From positions 1 to 25,214 of the forward strand of contig CAZVLU010000048.1 in the NCBI GenBank assembly GCA_964628235.1: a stretch of DNA of 25,214 nucleotides, in the 5' to 3' direction. Each line of letters starts with the position of its first letter. Positions within the stretch are counted from its first letter, which is position 1. Of the stretch, positions 22,530 to 25,214 are shown piece by piece. Below the pieces are notes generated by a model that saw only the letters and a program-made list of their open reading frames with translations, was not told where the DNA came from and did no database searches. Origin of the DNA: CAMAVH01 sp964628235 (lineage in GTDB: Bacteria; Pseudomonadota; Alphaproteobacteria; SMXQ01). Made by a program: the position numbers and the translations under genes.

Positions 22530-22742
22530 GACCCAAATAGAAGAACGGCCCTCGGAGGGGCGCCGAGGGCCGTTCGTAGGAGCCATCGGAGGGGCGCCGA
22601 TGGCGGGTAAACCGGCCGGGGGGACCGGTTATAGGGGCTGGCGGATCGGCCGAACGGGCTTGGGTGGGGGGAGAAGCCTCGCTCGGTCGCCGCCAACTCC
22701 CTCATAGAACGGGGGGAATGTGGCGCTCCCATGCAGGGAATA
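22530..22742 (-). ncRNA. Putative structured RNA with four C-rich-loop hairpins (small RNA or ccmA leader)
   Basis: On the minus strand four hairpins follow each other: 22679-22656 (GGCTT/AAGCC stem, 12-nt loop containing CCCCCC), 22630-22610 (AACCGG/CCGGTT, loop TCCCCCCGG), 22604-22582 (8-bp stem, loop CGCCCCT) and 22575-22543 (13-bp perfect stem GAACGGCCCTCGG, same loop CGCCCCT). The last stem is followed by TTCTATTT, like an intrinsic terminator. Exact C6 runs lie at 22716-22711, 22671-22666 and 22623-22618, with another at 22504-22499. Repeated C-rich loops are known from 6C RNA of actinomycetes and anti-Shine-Dalgarno small RNAs of alphaproteobacteria; I do not claim homology. The 5' end is set from the promoter at 22749-22777. 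No coding potential is evident. It fills the 533-base gap between ccmA and acnA. Confidence 0.6.
22543..22575 (-). terminator. Terminator-like hairpin at the end of the C-rich RNA element
   Basis: Perfect 13-bp stem (22543-22555 with 22563-22575) and 7-nt loop, followed on the minus strand by TTCTATTT. It lies 66 nt upstream of ccmA, so it may end a small RNA or attenuate ccm operon transcription. Confidence 0.6.
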
Positions 22743-22748
22743 GGGCGA

Positions 22749-22777
22749 AATTGTGATTTCTGCTCCCATGGGTTCAA
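22749..22777 (-). promoter_or_regulatory. Putative sigma70-like promoter for the C-rich RNA and/or the ccm operon
   Basis: Minus strand TTGAAC (22777-22772), 17-nt spacer, ACAATT (22754-22749). The -35 overlaps the dyad GGGTT-CA-AACCC (22770-22781) and the palindrome CCCATGGG (22765-22772). The 9-mer GCTCCCATG occurs twice, at 22725-22733 and 22762-22770. Start of transcription expected near 22742. Confidence 0.4.
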
Positions 22778-23009
22778 ACCCTTGATATGTCGGGAAAAGT
22801 TTTCGCAAAAAACCGCCCTGACGCCGTTGGGCCGGGCCATTTTCTGCTGTGCGGCAGCGCCGGCGATGTTAGATATAAGCGCCTTTCCGCCGGCAGCCTG
22901 CCGCGCAGCGTCCCCACGCGCCCGTTTTGCCGACGGTTTGGCCCGCCCGAACCGGCTTTTTGCCGCGTTCCCTATCGAAATTCAGTCATTCCAGTCGGGA
23001 GAGAGACCC

Positions 23010-25214
<2,205 letters not shown>

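Overview
The window looks like a GC-rich alphaproteobacterial chromosome segment. Supporting signs are the one-run cytochrome c maturation (ccm) operon with the alphaproteobacterial style ccmI/ccmH/ccmG, an AcnA-type aconitase divergent from ccmA, and uniformly high-GC codon use. I see no tRNA, rRNA, insertion sequence, phage gene or CRISPR array.

Region 1 (1-12379) is a catabolic/transport locus. On the minus strand lie a GntR/FCD-type regulator (2585-3415), then a fused two-domain ABC permease (466-2247) and its ATPase (1-469, cut by the window edge). Divergently, on the plus strand, eight closely spaced genes run from 3560 to 12379: a class V aminotransferase, a Rieske oxygenase, a TctC-like periplasmic binding protein, a second paralogous Rieske oxygenase, a VOC-fold protein, an ABC solute-binding protein, a LigB-type extradiol dioxygenase and a 4,5-dihydroxyphthalate decarboxylase-like protein. 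Together they suggest uptake of an aromatic (probably carboxylated) compound, oxygenation or demethylation by the Rieske enzymes, decarboxylation, and meta-type ring cleavage. No Rieske reductase, no cis-dihydrodiol dehydrogenase and no post-cleavage enzymes are present, so the substrate is not settled. The same 13-base sequence occurs in both AT-rich intergenic regions flanking the regulator gene and is a candidate operator linking both transcription units. Strong intercistronic hairpins flank the solute-binding protein genes.

Region 2 (12442-15300) holds a convergent pyridoxamine-phosphate-oxidase-fold stress protein, then pabB-pabC (folate p-aminobenzoate branch), which overlap by 8 nt.

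Region 3 (15297-22476, minus strand) is a complete ccm operon read ccmA-ccmB-ccmC-(cytochrome c)-ccmD-ccmE-ccmF-ccmG-ccmH-ccmI. A small class I cytochrome c gene sits inside it between ccmC and ccmD. The last gene, ccmI, overlaps pabC tail to tail.

Region 4 (22477-25214) is a 533-base gene-free stretch followed by acnA (TTG start, 3' end outside the window). Read on the minus strand, the gene-free stretch contains four successive hairpins with cytosine-rich loops, several exact six-C runs, a sigma70-like promoter upstream and a terminator-like 13-bp stem at the end. It looks like an unannotated small RNA or a structured ccmA leader, and is the most novel signal in the window.
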